From the NCBI RefSeq assembly GCF_014207605.1, contig NZ_JACHHI010000005.1, forward strand, positions 1 through 64,000: a DNA stretch of 64,000 bases, written 5' to 3'. The notes below the pieces were generated by a model, which did no database searches, had not been told where the DNA came from, and saw only the letters and a list, made by a program, of their open reading frames with translations. The position numbers were made by a program, and so were the translations under genes. The DNA comes from Negativicoccus succinicivorans (GTDB lineage: Bacteria; Bacillota; Negativicutes; Veillonellales; Negativicoccaceae). Below, piece by piece: positions 1 to 7,649 of the stretch (positions within the stretch are counted from its first letter, which is position 1; the number at the start of each line of letters is the position of its first letter).

Positions 1-102
1 AGGACTTTTGTAATTGACTCGGGTCTGAATATTCAGACCCGCACATTGGCGTTAATTCATTGCATTGTTCAGTTTTCAAAGAACCGTGTCGCTTCATGCG
101 AC
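1..102 (-). other. rRNA operon leader (16S expected off the left edge)
   Basis: Read on the minus strand, this segment follows two strong tandem promoters. It contains GTTCTTTGAAAACTGAAC (67-84), a motif typical of Firmicutes rRNA leaders and 16S-23S spacers. It also contains a perfect 20-nt palindrome at 21-40 (GGGTCTGAATATTCAGACCC), probably a leader hairpin. No rRNA gene sequence is inside the window, so the 16S gene is inferred to begin just beyond base 1. Confidence 0.75.
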
Positions 103-108
103 TTGATT

Positions 109-137
109 ATGATAGCATCTCTTTTCTTTGGTGTCAA
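109..137 (-). promoter_or_regulatory. rRNA operon promoter, proximal
   Basis: The minus strand reads TTGACA (132-137), a 17-nt spacer, then TATCAT (109-114). It is a near-consensus sigma-A promoter placed just before the rRNA leader motifs. It is the downstream member of a tandem pair. Confidence 0.85.
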
Positions 138-206
138 GCCTTTTTTCGCACCTTTTTTGAAATTATCAGAAATGCTCTGCACCAACCGGATTGTTGATGC
201 TTAAGT

Positions 207-235
207 ATCATATCACGCTAAATATACGTTGTCAA
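207..235 (-). promoter_or_regulatory. rRNA operon promoter, distal
   Basis: The minus strand reads TTGACA (230-235), a 17-nt spacer, then TATGAT (207-212). With the second promoter 98 nt downstream it forms the tandem arrangement usual for rRNA operons. The A/T-rich stretch upstream could act as an UP element. Confidence 0.85.
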
Positions 236-270
236 GAAACAGTCAATATTTACTCACTATTTCTTACATA

Positions 271-303
271 TAAAAAGGCGCCCATATGGACGCCCTTTTA
301 TAT
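271..303 (-). terminator. Terminator after the ArsB/NhaD-like gene
   Basis: A hairpin with arms GGCGCCC and GGACGCC (one mismatch, palindromic centre CATATG) is flanked by A- and T-runs. It lies directly after the stop codon of the transporter gene on the minus strand and could work in both directions. It insulates that gene from the rRNA promoters. Confidence 0.75.
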
Positions 304-309
304 GTATCT

Positions 310-1584
310 TTAGAAGTATCGCAACCAAATGTATACTTGCCCAACAAATACGGTAAATAACATCATCGGGAAACCGACTATAAAGTATTTTTTAAAGCTC
401 ATATCGTAACCGTTTTGGGCTGCCAAGGCCGCAATAATAACCCCCGGCGAGGAGCCGATAATCGTGCCGTTACCGCCATAGCAAGCACCAATGGAGAGCG
501 ACCACCACAAAACATTGGGGTCAAGTCCCATTACGTTTTCCATCTCCTTAATGATCGGAATCATGGTTGCAGTAAACGGAATGTTATCCACAAAAGCGGA
601 AGCTAAAGCACTGATCCAGAGAATCAAGGAAGATGTCATTTCGATGTTGCCTTGGGTCTGTTCCACAGCCCATTTCGCAACCCAACCGATAACACCGGTA
701 GCCTCAATACCGCCGACAAGAACAAAGAGGCCGATGAAGAAGAAGATGGTGCTCCAATCTACACCGCTCAATGCTTCTTCCGGAGTCTCACCCGTAAAAA
801 CCATCATGGCAATCGCACCGGTAAGAGCGATCGTCGCTGTTTCGAATCCGATCAAATTATGAATGGCAAACCCGAATACTGTTAAAACCAAGACGGTTAA
901 CGAAATATGGAATAGCCGCCAATCGGCAATCTGCTTTTTCGGATCCAGTTTGTCTAAAAGCGATTTTTCAAAAGGTTCGTGTTTAAGTTCTTTACGAAAA
1001 ACAAGTAGCAAAGTAGGTACACAGAGAAGCAATACAAACATAGCGATCGGGCCGGTATTGGTAACAAAGTCCATAAACGTTAAGCCAACGGCGCTGCCGA
1101 TCATGACGTTCGGCGGGTCGCCTACCATCGTTCCTGTACCGCCGATATTGGAAGCCAGAATTTCCATGATCAGGAAAGGATAGGCATTAAGACGCAAAAA
1201 TTTTGTTAACGAAATAGTGATCGGCGCGATTAGCAGTACTGCTGTGACGACATCCAAGAACGCTGCCGAAATTGCTGTTAAAAATGCAAACATCAACATC
1301 AACAGCAGCGAACGACCTTGTGTCAATTTGACGGCCCAAATAGCGAAGGCTTCGAACATCCCTGTCTTTTTAACGACAGCAACGATCATCATCATCCCGA
1401 TTAAAAGGCCGAGTGTATTGAAGTCTATAAAACGGGTAATCGCCATTTCCTGCGTGACAAAGCCCACCAAAATCATTGTCATGCCGCCAACCAATGAAAC
1501 AATCGTTCGCGGCCATTTCTCTGACATGATCACAGCGTAGGTTGTCACAAATATTAAAATTGACAAAGTAAACGCGCTAAACAC
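310..1584 (-). CDS. ArsB/NhaD-superfamily membrane transporter
   Basis: A 424-residue polytopic membrane protein of the ion transporter superfamily (SLC13/ArsB/NhaD/CitM). About 11 hydrophobic segments are visible. Two inverted halves each carry a re-entrant signature: GDPPNV near residues 155-160, and a glycine-rich NGTIIGSSPGV stretch near 377-387 that follows AFVDNIPFTATM. Members move anions or exchange Na+ for H+. The P-protein-like GDPPN motif does not settle whether arsenite, sodium or carboxylates are carried. There is no ars regulator or other metal-resistance gene beside it, so I do not give an ars symbol. It is probably monocistronic, between a terminator and the tRNA operon. Confidence 0.85.
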   Translation of the reverse strand: MFSAFTLSILIFVTTYAVIMSEKWPRTIVSLVGGMTMILVGFVTQEMAITRFIDFNTLGLLIGMMMIVAVVKKTGMFEAFAIWAVKLTQGRSLLLMLMFAFLTAISAAFLDVVTAVLLIAPITISLTKFLRLNAYPFLIMEILASNIGGTGTMVGDPPNVMIGSAVGLTFMDFVTNTGPIAMFVLLLCVPTLLLVFRKELKHEPFEKSLLDKLDPKKQIADWRLFHISLTVLVLTVFGFAIHNLIGFETATIALTGAIAMMVFTGETPEEALSGVDWSTIFFFIGLFVLVGGIEATGVIGWVAKWAVEQTQGNIEMTSSLILWISALASAFVDNIPFTATMIPIIKEMENVMGLDPNVLWWSLSIGACYGGNGTIIGSSPGVIIAALAAQNGYDMSFKKYFIVGFPMMLFTVFVGQVYIWLRYF

Positions 1585-1738
1585 TCCGCCTCAGCCCCTC
1601 ATGATAATATTTTATGATATTATTAAAAATATTTTCATCTAGTACTATGCTCGTCTTACATTGTATAATTTAACGATTGAACTGTCAACGAAAACGGGCC
1701 AATTGCCTATTATCAGTGGACAATAATTACCTATAAGT

Positions 1739-1765
1739 AAAAAGCCTCTGCTTAGCAGAGGCTTG
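1739..1765 (-). terminator. Terminator of the tRNA operon
   Basis: A perfect hairpin AAGCCTCTGC-TTA-GCAGAGGCTT (1742-1764) is followed on the minus strand by TTTTTACTT. It begins five bases after the CCA end of tRNA-Lys. Confidence 0.9.
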
Positions 1766-1768
1766 ATG

Positions 1769-1844
1769 TGGTGATCCATCCGCGACTCGAACGCGGGACA
1801 CCCTGATTAAAAGTCAGGTGCTCTACCAACTGAGCTAATGGATC
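1769..1844 (-). tRNA. tRNA-Lys (UUU)
   Basis: The minus strand begins GATCCATTAGCTCAGTTGG and folds as a cloverleaf. The anticodon loop CTTTTAA gives anticodon UUU, and the T-loop is GTTCGAG. The CCA end is encoded (1769-1771). It is the last gene of the three-tRNA operon. Confidence 0.97.
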
Positions 1845-1848
1845 ATAC

Positions 1849-1923
1849 TGGCAGGGGTAGGTGGATTCGAACCACCGTATGACGGAGTCAAAGTCCGTTG
1901 CCTTACCGCTTGGCGATACCCCT
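1849..1923 (-). tRNA. tRNA-Gln (UUG)
   Basis: The minus strand begins AGGGGTATCGCCAAGCGGTA and has an anticodon loop CTTTGAC (UUG). The acceptor stem AGGGGTA/TACCCCT has discriminator G and an encoded CCA (1849-1851). It is the middle gene of the operon. Confidence 0.97.
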
Positions 1924-1924
1924 G

Positions 1925-2001
1925 TGGGGTGAGTAGTGGGAGTCGAACCCACGCATAACGGAGCCACAATCCGCCGTGTTAACCACTTCACCATACCCAC
2001 C
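1925..2001 (-). tRNA. tRNA-His (GUG)
   Basis: The cloverleaf has anticodon loop ATTGTGG (GUG). The histidine-specific extra G(-1) at 2001 pairs with C73 at 1928. The CCA is encoded (1925-1927). It is the first gene of the operon, about 20 nt after the likely transcription start. Confidence 0.97.
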
Positions 2002-2028
2002 ATGTCCGAATAAATCGGAACAGTTAAC

Positions 2029-2057
2029 AGTTTACCATCTTGTTTGATTACTGTCAA
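2029..2057 (-). promoter_or_regulatory. Promoter of the His-Gln-Lys tRNA operon
   Basis: The minus strand reads TTGACA (2052-2057), a 17-nt spacer, then TAAACT (2029-2034). The predicted start lies about 20 nt before tRNA-His. The promoter sits immediately after the speE stop codon. Confidence 0.8.
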
Positions 2058-2060
2058 TAT

Positions 2061-2936
2061 TTATTTAGAACTTGTCATCGGCGTTTCGTCCCTTGCCACC
2101 AAGTGACGCACAAATTCCGGTAATACAAATGCAGCTTTACCGATTTCCGTATTGTAATAACGACAATGCGGTAAACTTGGGGTTCGCCATTCCGATGCCA
2201 AAGGGTCCCGCGTTTTAGCTCCCAACGTAAAGGAATGATAGCCGCTGGGATACAACGGAATCGGTGCTGTATACAGACGGGTCATCGGAAAGCTTTTCGC
2301 AACCGCCTGTTGAACATCGAAAATTAACTGTTGATGGAAGAACGGCGATTCTGTTTGCTGCACCATGATGCCGTCTGCCTTTAAAGCCCGTGCACAAGCG
2401 GCATAAAATTCGGCGGTAAAAAGGCCTTTCCCGGGGCCAATGGGATCCGAGCAATCAACAATAATCACATCATATTCATTCTCTGCCGCTTCCACTTTGG
2501 CAATGCCGTCGCCGACAGTAACGGTTAATCGCGGATCATCTTGCAATAGCGCGGCCGCAATTTCGGGCAAGTATTTCTTAGCGATAGCAATCACAGCTGG
2601 GTCAATCTCAACCATTTCCACCGATTCGACTGTAGTATGACGCAACACTTCTCGCGCCGTACCGCCGTCACCGCCGCCCACAATCAGGATGCGGCGCGGC
2701 TGCGGATGCAGACATAAAGGGACATGGGTGATCATTTCGCTATACACCCACTCATCGGCGATAGAGGTTTGAAAAACGCCGTCCAAGATCAACATCCGAC
2801 CAAATTGAATGCTGTCCGCCACGACAATGTGCTGAAATTCAGACTGCTCCTCATGCAAAATTTCCCGTGCAGCAAGGGAGAGTTTAACGGACGGACTTTG
2901 TTCTTCAGTGACCCACGCAGTTTGCGTTGCCGCCAT
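2061..2936 (-). CDS. speE: Spermidine synthase-family aminopropyltransferase
   Basis: A 291-residue protein predicted to transfer an aminopropyl group from decarboxylated S-adenosylmethionine to putrescine. It has the SAM-binding GGGDGG loop (about 87-92), the acidic VEIDP strand, the DCSDP active-site segment near 161-165, and the C-terminal YYN...HxxAFVLP-like ending. The start at 2936 follows GGGAGG by 6 nt, whereas an upstream in-frame start has no ribosome site. It begins one base after the divIVA stop, as the last gene of the ylm-type operon. No speD or speA/speC is in the window. Confidence 0.92.
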   Translation of the reverse strand: MAATQTAWVTEEQSPSVKLSLAAREILHEEQSEFQHIVVADSIQFGRMLILDGVFQTSIADEWVYSEMITHVPLCLHPQPRRILIVGGGDGGTAREVLRHTTVESVEMVEIDPAVIAIAKKYLPEIAAALLQDDPRLTVTVGDGIAKVEAAENEYDVIIVDCSDPIGPGKGLFTAEFYAACARALKADGIMVQQTESPFFHQQLIFDVQQAVAKSFPMTRLYTAPIPLYPSGYHSFTLGAKTRDPLASEWRTPSLPHCRYYNTEIGKAAFVLPEFVRHLVARDETPMTSSK

Positions 2937-2937
2937 C

Positions 2938-3549
2938 TTATGCCTCCCGGTCGATTTCACCCGCTGCGGAATCTGATGCTTCCGCTTCTATCTCTTGTAT
3001 CGCTTGCGAATCCGCTTCTTCTACATCGGTAACGGTGAAAAGTTCTTCCTCGTTATTTTCTTCCGTCTCGGACACGGTTTCATAGTTTGCCATGCCTTGG
3101 GACGGATCCGCTACCATGGTATCCACCAACTCTAATTGCGATTCGAGCAACGAGCGTAATTTCGCTCGGAAAACGCTGATATCGGCCATGATTTGGTTGT
3201 ATTGTTCCTGTGCGTTGCGTAATGAATCTGCCGTATCGCGGAGCATCTGTTCTTTCTCCGTTTCCGCTTTGGCAATGATCAATTCCGCTTCTTTGCGCGC
3301 ATTGACTTTGACATTTTCCGCCGTTTCCTGCGCCATCATCAATGTAGATGTCATGGTCGTTTCCATCGTTTCGTAATTTTTCAATTTCGTGCGCAACATA
3401 TCGGTTTCTTCTTGCATTTCCCGATGTTCGCGGTAAATTTTTTCATAGTCGTTAACGACTTCTTCCAGAAACTGTTCGACTTCCTCCTGCGCATAGCCGC
3501 GCAAGCCTTTGGAAAAAGTTTTATTATGAATATCCATCGGTGTTAACAT
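2938..3549 (-). CDS. divIVA: DivIVA-domain septum/pole protein
   Basis: A 203-residue protein with the N-terminal DivIVA signature (MLTPMDIHNKTFSKGLRGY, then YAQEEVEQFL). A long coiled coil follows to about residue 140, and then a strongly acidic Glu/Asp-rich tail of about 60 residues. DivIVA binds negatively curved membrane and organises septum or pole-associated proteins. It lies between ylmH and speE in the same operon. The acidic tail is longer than in many homologues. Confidence 0.92.
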   Translation of the reverse strand: MLTPMDIHNKTFSKGLRGYAQEEVEQFLEEVVNDYEKIYREHREMQEETDMLRTKLKNYETMETTMTSTLMMAQETAENVKVNARKEAELIIAKAETEKEQMLRDTADSLRNAQEQYNQIMADISVFRAKLRSLLESQLELVDTMVADPSQGMANYETVSETEENNEEELFTVTDVEEADSQAIQEIEAEASDSAAGEIDREA

Positions 3550-3563
3550 TTGGTTTCCTCCCG

Positions 3564-4349
3564 TTATTGATATCGTTCCAAACGCAAACCGGTCCGCCCT
3601 TTACGACTGGTACCGGTAATCTCTGCCACGACCAAACGACCGCGGCCTCGTACTGAAATAACATCGCCCTGTGCGACAATTTGCGCAGGTCCCTTGGCCC
3701 GTTGCCAATTGACTTGTACTTTTTCCGCACTGATGGCGGCTACCATTTTAGCGCGTGACATACCATAACCGGCAGCTCCGATCGCGTCAAGGCGCAAAGA
3801 GGCAACCGTCGTACGAACTTCTTTTACTTTTTCTATTTTAGGAACCAGGTCGGTCAACGGAATCTCTCGTGGCGTCACATTGACCATGGCAATTTTTTGC
3901 CAATTCTGTAGCAAATACGGCACAATCGCACGATCAACGACTACCTGCGCACATGTCGGCTGCATTAAAACATCGCCGAACACTTCCCGTTCCAATCCCA
4001 GCCCCATTAGTGATCCCAGCACATCACGGTGGCCAAGCAGCCGAAAACGCGGATCCCAGCTTGCTTCCACAGCGCTCAAATTCCAATCTATTTTGCCGGC
4101 GAATTCCGGTCGAAAAAATGCGATTTTAATACGTTCCGCGCCATGATACCCGCCGTTTTCCTCGACTTCCAAGCCGGGAAAGTGAGCGCGAATCGTGGTC
4201 GCGATCTGGCCGGCATACGGACTGACAAAATCACTGACGGCAAGCGGTCGGCGTGTCCGTACCTGATCCGCCAAGTCCAAAAGTCGATTGGCTAATTCTC
4301 CATTACCCGATCCGCTAAAATAGCGGCTGATCTTTTCGCGTTCATTCAT
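3564..4349 (-). CDS. ylmH: YlmH-type S4-domain RNA-binding protein
   Basis: A 261-residue protein with an N-terminal YlmH domain and a C-terminal S4 RNA-binding domain (about 180-245, LRLDAIGAAGYGMSRAKM onwards). Family members associate with stalled 50S subunits in ribosome quality control and are genetically linked to cell division. I use the ATG at 4349, which overlaps the proC stop by 8 nt. An in-frame start at 4379 lies inside proC and lacks a ribosome site. The neighbours sepF, proC and divIVA are the standard context. Confidence 0.88.
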   Translation of the reverse strand: MNEREKISRYFSGSGNGELANRLLDLADQVRTRRPLAVSDFVSPYAGQIATTIRAHFPGLEVEENGGYHGAERIKIAFFRPEFAGKIDWNLSAVEASWDPRFRLLGHRDVLGSLMGLGLEREVFGDVLMQPTCAQVVVDRAIVPYLLQNWQKIAMVNVTPREIPLTDLVPKIEKVKEVRTTVASLRLDAIGAAGYGMSRAKMVAAISAEKVQVNWQRAKGPAQIVAQGDVISVRGRGRLVVAEITGTSRKGRTGLRLERYQ

Positions 4350-5145
4350 GCGTCTGCGCCAACTCCCGATCACGCTCATAGCAGGCTACAACGCCCTCGA
4401 TCAAAGCCGCACGCAAACCGTTTCGTTCCATCGCCTGAATACCCGCAATCGTCGTGCCGCCGGGAGAGGTTACCTGGTCCCGCAAGATCGCCGGATGGGT
4501 ATTGCTCGTCAATTGCATTTTGGCAGCACCGAACAATGTCTGGGCCGCGGCTTTGATGGCCAGCTTGCGCGGCAAGCCGATTCGTACGCCTGCATCCGCC
4601 AGCGCATCCATAATGACGTAGACATACGCGGGACCCGCACCTGCCAGCGCCATCATCGCGGTTAATTCCGCTTCGCTAACGACAACCGTTTCGCCCAACG
4701 CGGCAAAAATGGATTCTACCAGTGCGACATCGTCTTTTGCTACATCGTCCGACGGTGCGATGGAAATCATTCCCGCGGCCACATCGACCGGTGTATTCGG
4801 CATCACACGTATGACGGACAGATTCGTTGTACCCCATTCGTGAAGTTTCGCAAGCGTCGTTCCCGCGGCAATCGACACGATGACACCCTGCGATTTCGCC
4901 GCCGCAAGTTCCGACAATACTTCTTTCACCTTGTACGGCTTGACCGCGATGATAACTACATCGCAGGTCGCAAGTGTCGACCAATCCGCTTTGTTAACAC
5001 CGTAGCGTTCCGCCACTTCCTGCGTTTTGACAGGAGTATGCTCCCGCACGTAAACATCATTAGTCGCCACAACTTTGCCGGCTAAAATGCCGCGCAAAAT
5101 CGCGCCCCCCATGGCGCCTACGCCAATAATTCCCAGTTTTGTCAT
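4342..5145 (-). CDS. proC: Pyrroline-5-carboxylate reductase
   Basis: A 267-residue enzyme for the last step of proline synthesis, NAD(P)H-dependent reduction of pyrroline-5-carboxylate. It has the Rossmann start GIIGVGAMGGAI, a VKPYKV segment, VMPNTPVDVAAG, and the C-terminal signature LRDQVTSPGGTTIAGIQAME. The start overlaps the sepF stop (ATGA, 5142-5145), so translation is coupled. In many Firmicutes clusters a yggT/ylmG gene follows sepF; here proC sits there instead. Confidence 0.95.
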   Translation of the reverse strand: MTKLGIIGVGAMGGAILRGILAGKVVATNDVYVREHTPVKTQEVAERYGVNKADWSTLATCDVVIIAVKPYKVKEVLSELAAAKSQGVIVSIAAGTTLAKLHEWGTTNLSVIRVMPNTPVDVAAGMISIAPSDDVAKDDVALVESIFAALGETVVVSEAELTAMMALAGAGPAYVYVIMDALADAGVRIGLPRKLAIKAAAQTLFGAAKMQLTSNTHPAILRDQVTSPGGTTIAGIQAMERNGLRAALIEGVVACYERDRELAQTHE

Positions 5146-5603
5146 TGCTGACGACTGCCCCAGGTGGGTGCTACGTCAGCGCTTAAGTTCGGAGTTGTCG
5201 TATAGGTATAGTTTTCCGTATCGACTGTCATGTTGTTCGGCACGGCGAGGAAAATGGCATTGCTGACTTGTTCGATATGACCTTCAAGTGCATAAGTAAC
5301 ACCGCTGACGAAGTCAATCAAACGACGACCGATTTCATCTTCCGTTTTTTCCAAGTTGATGACTACCGGACGATACGATTTCAAATGATCGGCAATTTTT
5401 TCAGAGTCACCGAAAGTATACGGTTCTACGACAATCATCCGATACGCTTTCGACTGCTGCACTGGTGTTGCTGCTGCCGGTGTGCGATAGTTCACACGGT
5501 CGTCTTCGTATTCTTCATCATCATCCATGTATTCATCATCATACTCGTCATGATTACCCGAAACACTATCCACCATACGATTCCAACTATCTCTCCAGCC
5601 CAT
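5142..5603 (-). CDS. sepF: Cell division protein SepF
   Basis: A 153-residue protein with a short amphipathic N-terminus (GWRDSWNRMVDSV) for membrane binding and an acidic, low-complexity linker (residues 17-35, mostly Asp/Glu/Tyr). The C-terminal SepF domain follows (VVEPYTFGDSEKIADHL, VINLEKTE, RRLIDFVSGVTYALEG). SepF tethers FtsZ to the membrane. A GGAGGAGAACA ribosome site precedes the ATG. It lies between yggS and proC. Confidence 0.95.
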   Translation of the reverse strand: MGWRDSWNRMVDSVSGNHDEYDDEYMDDDEEYEDDRVNYRTPAAATPVQQSKAYRMIVVEPYTFGDSEKIADHLKSYRPVVINLEKTEDEIGRRLIDFVSGVTYALEGHIEQVSNAIFLAVPNNMTVDTENYTYTTTPNLSADVAPTWGSRQQ

Positions 5604-5614
5604 TGTTCTCCTCC

Positions 5615-6304
5615 TTATTGTTCACGGCTACCGAAAATCGCGGTGCCGACGCGAACCAGGTTCGCTCCCTCTTCAATCGCCACTTCCATGTCATTACTCA
5701 TGCCCATGGAAAGGTAGCGTATATCCTCTTCACCATAACGCTGACGCAAATCATCAAACACATTATACGCGACGCGAAAGACCGGGCGCACTTCTTCCGG
5801 ATTTTCCACGAGCGGTGCCATGCACATCAGCCCGCGCAAACGGATATGAGACGCCCCCTCTACCGCGGCCAATATATCTTCATATTCCGACAATTTGAGT
5901 CCGTATTTTTGCGGTTCTTCCGCAATATTGAACTGCAGCAAAATGTCCTGCACTTTATCTATTTTTTCGGCCTGCTTTTGAATCGCCTCTAAGATACGCG
6001 CCGAGTCGACGGATTCAATTAAATCAAAATATTGCACGGCTTGTGCGGCTTTGTTTCGTTGCAGATGCCCGATTAAATGCCAGGAAATCGGTGCACCGGT
6101 ATATTCCGCCTGCTTTTGTACCGCTTCCTGCACACGATTTTCGCCGACAACGGTCACTCCCAAGCGAACGGCCTCTTGCACCGCGGTAACCGGATGAAAC
6201 TTGGTCACGGCGACCAATTGCACATGATCGACACGTCCCGAGCGAATCCGTGCGTTACGAATCCTTTCACGCACCGCCTCCAAATTCGCGGCGATATCCG
6301 TCAT
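5615..6304 (-). CDS. yggS: PLP-binding homeostasis protein, YggS/PLPBP family
   Basis: A 229-residue single-domain TIM-barrel protein that binds pyridoxal phosphate and maintains vitamin B6 and amino-acid balance. Its signatures are LVAVTKFHPV (PLP lysine), GENRVQEAVQK, WHLIGHLQRNK, and the C-terminal LSMGMSNDMEVAIEEGANLVRVGTAIFG region. It is the first gene of the yggS-sepF-proC-ylmH-divIVA-speE run and is preceded by a good promoter at 6373-6401. Confidence 0.95.
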   Translation of the reverse strand: MTDIAANLEAVRERIRNARIRSGRVDHVQLVAVTKFHPVTAVQEAVRLGVTVVGENRVQEAVQKQAEYTGAPISWHLIGHLQRNKAAQAVQYFDLIESVDSARILEAIQKQAEKIDKVQDILLQFNIAEEPQKYGLKLSEYEDILAAVEGASHIRLRGLMCMAPLVENPEEVRPVFRVAYNVFDDLRQRYGEEDIRYLSMGMSNDMEVAIEEGANLVRVGTAIFGSREQ

Positions 6305-6372
6305 CTCATCACCTTCCTCTATTTTATTCCTTACTGTTTCACTTCCTAATATATACGACTATATCACAGATT

Positions 6373-6401
6373 ATTATAGCAACTATTGCCAACAGTGACA
6401 A
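6373..6401 (-). promoter_or_regulatory. Promoter of the yggS-sepF-proC-ylmH-divIVA-speE operon
   Basis: The minus strand reads TTGTCA (6396-6401), a 17-nt spacer, then TATAAT (6373-6378). It lies about 70 nt upstream of yggS and downstream of the terminator of the next gene. No other promoter-like sequence is evident within the following six genes. Confidence 0.8.
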
Positions 6402-6494
6402 AACAAAAAGAAGAAATCGTAACAATTTCCTCTTTTTTATTGTTTTGAAAACACAGGTCATATCCATCCGCAGATGTCAACTTGCATTTGGCAC

Positions 6495-6526
6495 CAAAAA
6501 GCACTTGCGATTGCAAGTGCCTTTTG
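6495..6526 (-). terminator. Terminator after the TrpX-like gene
   Basis: GCACTTGC-GATT-GCAAGTGC (6501-6520) forms a perfect 8-bp stem followed on the minus strand by a T-run. It begins right after the stop codon and separates this gene from the yggS promoter. It shows that no permease or ATPase gene follows in the transcript. Confidence 0.85.
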
Positions 6527-6527
6527 G

Positions 6528-7526
6528 TTAGTCGCAAAGCTGCGCCGTCTTCGCCAGCTCCCCATCAATAGTAATTCCCAACGTGTTGGCAGCCGAACGA
6601 CTGATCAACGGGGCTTGCGCTGCCGGCAACTCAATGGCAAGCGTTTGCGGTTGCGCATTTCCTTTCAGAATTTTAACCGCCATTTTACCGGCACGATAAC
6701 CGATCTGATAATAATCCACGGAAAGGGCTGCCAGTGCGCCTTCCCGCACATAACTTGCGGCCGCACCGATGACCGGAATGCGGGCGGCGTTCGTCACGTT
6801 AATCAACGTCGGTAAGGCAGATGCAATGACGTTGTCCGTCGGTACGTAAATCACATCGACACGACCGCACAATGCCTGTGCGACTTGTGCCAAATCGTTG
6901 ACATTGCTAACCGTTGCCTCCGTCACACTGAGCCCTTCGGCTTGCGCTGCGGTCACAAAACTTTTCGCCTGTAACTCACTGTTGATTTCGCCGGAATTAT
7001 AAATGATCCCAACCCGTTTGGCAGTCGGCAATAATCGTTGCAACAATTGTACCTGCTCCGCTTCCGGTGTCCGATCACTTGTCCCGGTGACATTCGTACC
7101 CGGCGTTGCATTTGTTTTCACGAGTTTCGCCGATTCATAATCGGAAACGGCTGTCCCGACGATCGGAATCGTCGCCGTTTCGTTCGCCATTGTCTGCGCC
7201 GCCGGTGTCGAAATCGCTCCGATCAGATGCACATTTTGGCTGACAAAACGCTGCGCGATCGCTTTCAGATTGGATTGTTCGCCTTGCGCATTTTCCTGCA
7301 TAATGGTAATCGCTTTAGCGGGGTACGCTTCTTGGAGCGCTGCAACGAAACCGCGATTCGCCTCATCCAGCGACGGATGTTGCGCTATTTGAACAATGCC
7401 TACGACCGGATTGTCTGTGCCTTGCACATCCGTCGTTTTGCCGAAAAATTGAGTGCCCACCGCGACTATGCCTACCACTCCCAAAATAACTGCCCAACGT
7501 TTACTGCTCCATTGCATTTTTTTCAC
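6528..7526 (-). CDS. TrpX-like ABC transporter substrate-binding protein (PF04392 family)
   Basis: A protein of up to 332 residues with an N-terminal hydrophobic segment (about 12-28, AVILGVVGIVAVG). A two-lobed periplasmic-binding fold follows, with NPVVGIVQIAQHPSLD, VHLIGAISTPAAQ, PIVGTAVSDY, KRVGIIYNSGE, VIYVPTDN and GYRAGKMAVKIL. No lipobox Cys is visible, so it may be secreted or signal-anchored. The first possible codon is GTG (7526); the ATG at 7517 is better spaced from GAGGGAG. Family members predicted to bind tryptophan are encoded in trpXYZ operons, and the leader here is a Trp-type T-box. Unlike those operons, no permease or ATPase gene adjoins it. Confidence 0.8.
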   Translation of the reverse strand: MKKMQWSSKRWAVILGVVGIVAVGTQFFGKTTDVQGTDNPVVGIVQIAQHPSLDEANRGFVAALQEAYPAKAITIMQENAQGEQSNLKAIAQRFVSQNVHLIGAISTPAAQTMANETATIPIVGTAVSDYESAKLVKTNATPGTNVTGTSDRTPEAEQVQLLQRLLPTAKRVGIIYNSGEINSELQAKSFVTAAQAEGLSVTEATVSNVNDLAQVAQALCGRVDVIYVPTDNVIASALPTLINVTNAARIPVIGAAASYVREGALAALSVDYYQIGYRAGKMAVKILKGNAQPQTLAIELPAAQAPLISRSAANTLGITIDGELAKTAQLCD

Positions 7527-7536
7527 GCTCCCTCTA

Positions 7537-7567
7537 AATAAAAACGTCCCTTCGCCAAGAAGGGACG
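7537..7567 (-). terminator. Second (gene-proximal) terminator of the T-box leader
   Basis: The hairpin CGTCCCTTC...GAAGGGACG (7545-7567) is followed on the minus strand by TTTTTATTT. It lies about 20 nt before the start codon of the TrpX-like gene. It would be prevented when the adjacent T-box core forms the antiterminator. Confidence 0.85.
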
Positions 7568-7604
7568 ACGGGACGCGGTCGCGGTACCACCCTAATTATC
7601 AAAC

Positions 7605-7649
7605 AAAAAAGGATGGCACCCAGGGACGGAAAACTCCGCGGTACCACCC
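7605..7649 (-). terminator. First terminator of the T-box leader
   Basis: The first T-box core GGGTGGTACC pairs with GGTGCCATCC (7611-7620 on the plus strand) through 10 positions including two G-U pairs. A small inner CGGA/TCCG stem and a T6 tail complete it. The T-box core is itself the 5' arm, so antitermination and termination are mutually exclusive. Confidence 0.75.

Noticed and set aside
1752-2057. 101-residue open frame on the minus strand across the tRNA cluster
   Set aside because: It runs through three clear tRNA genes and has no protein-like features.
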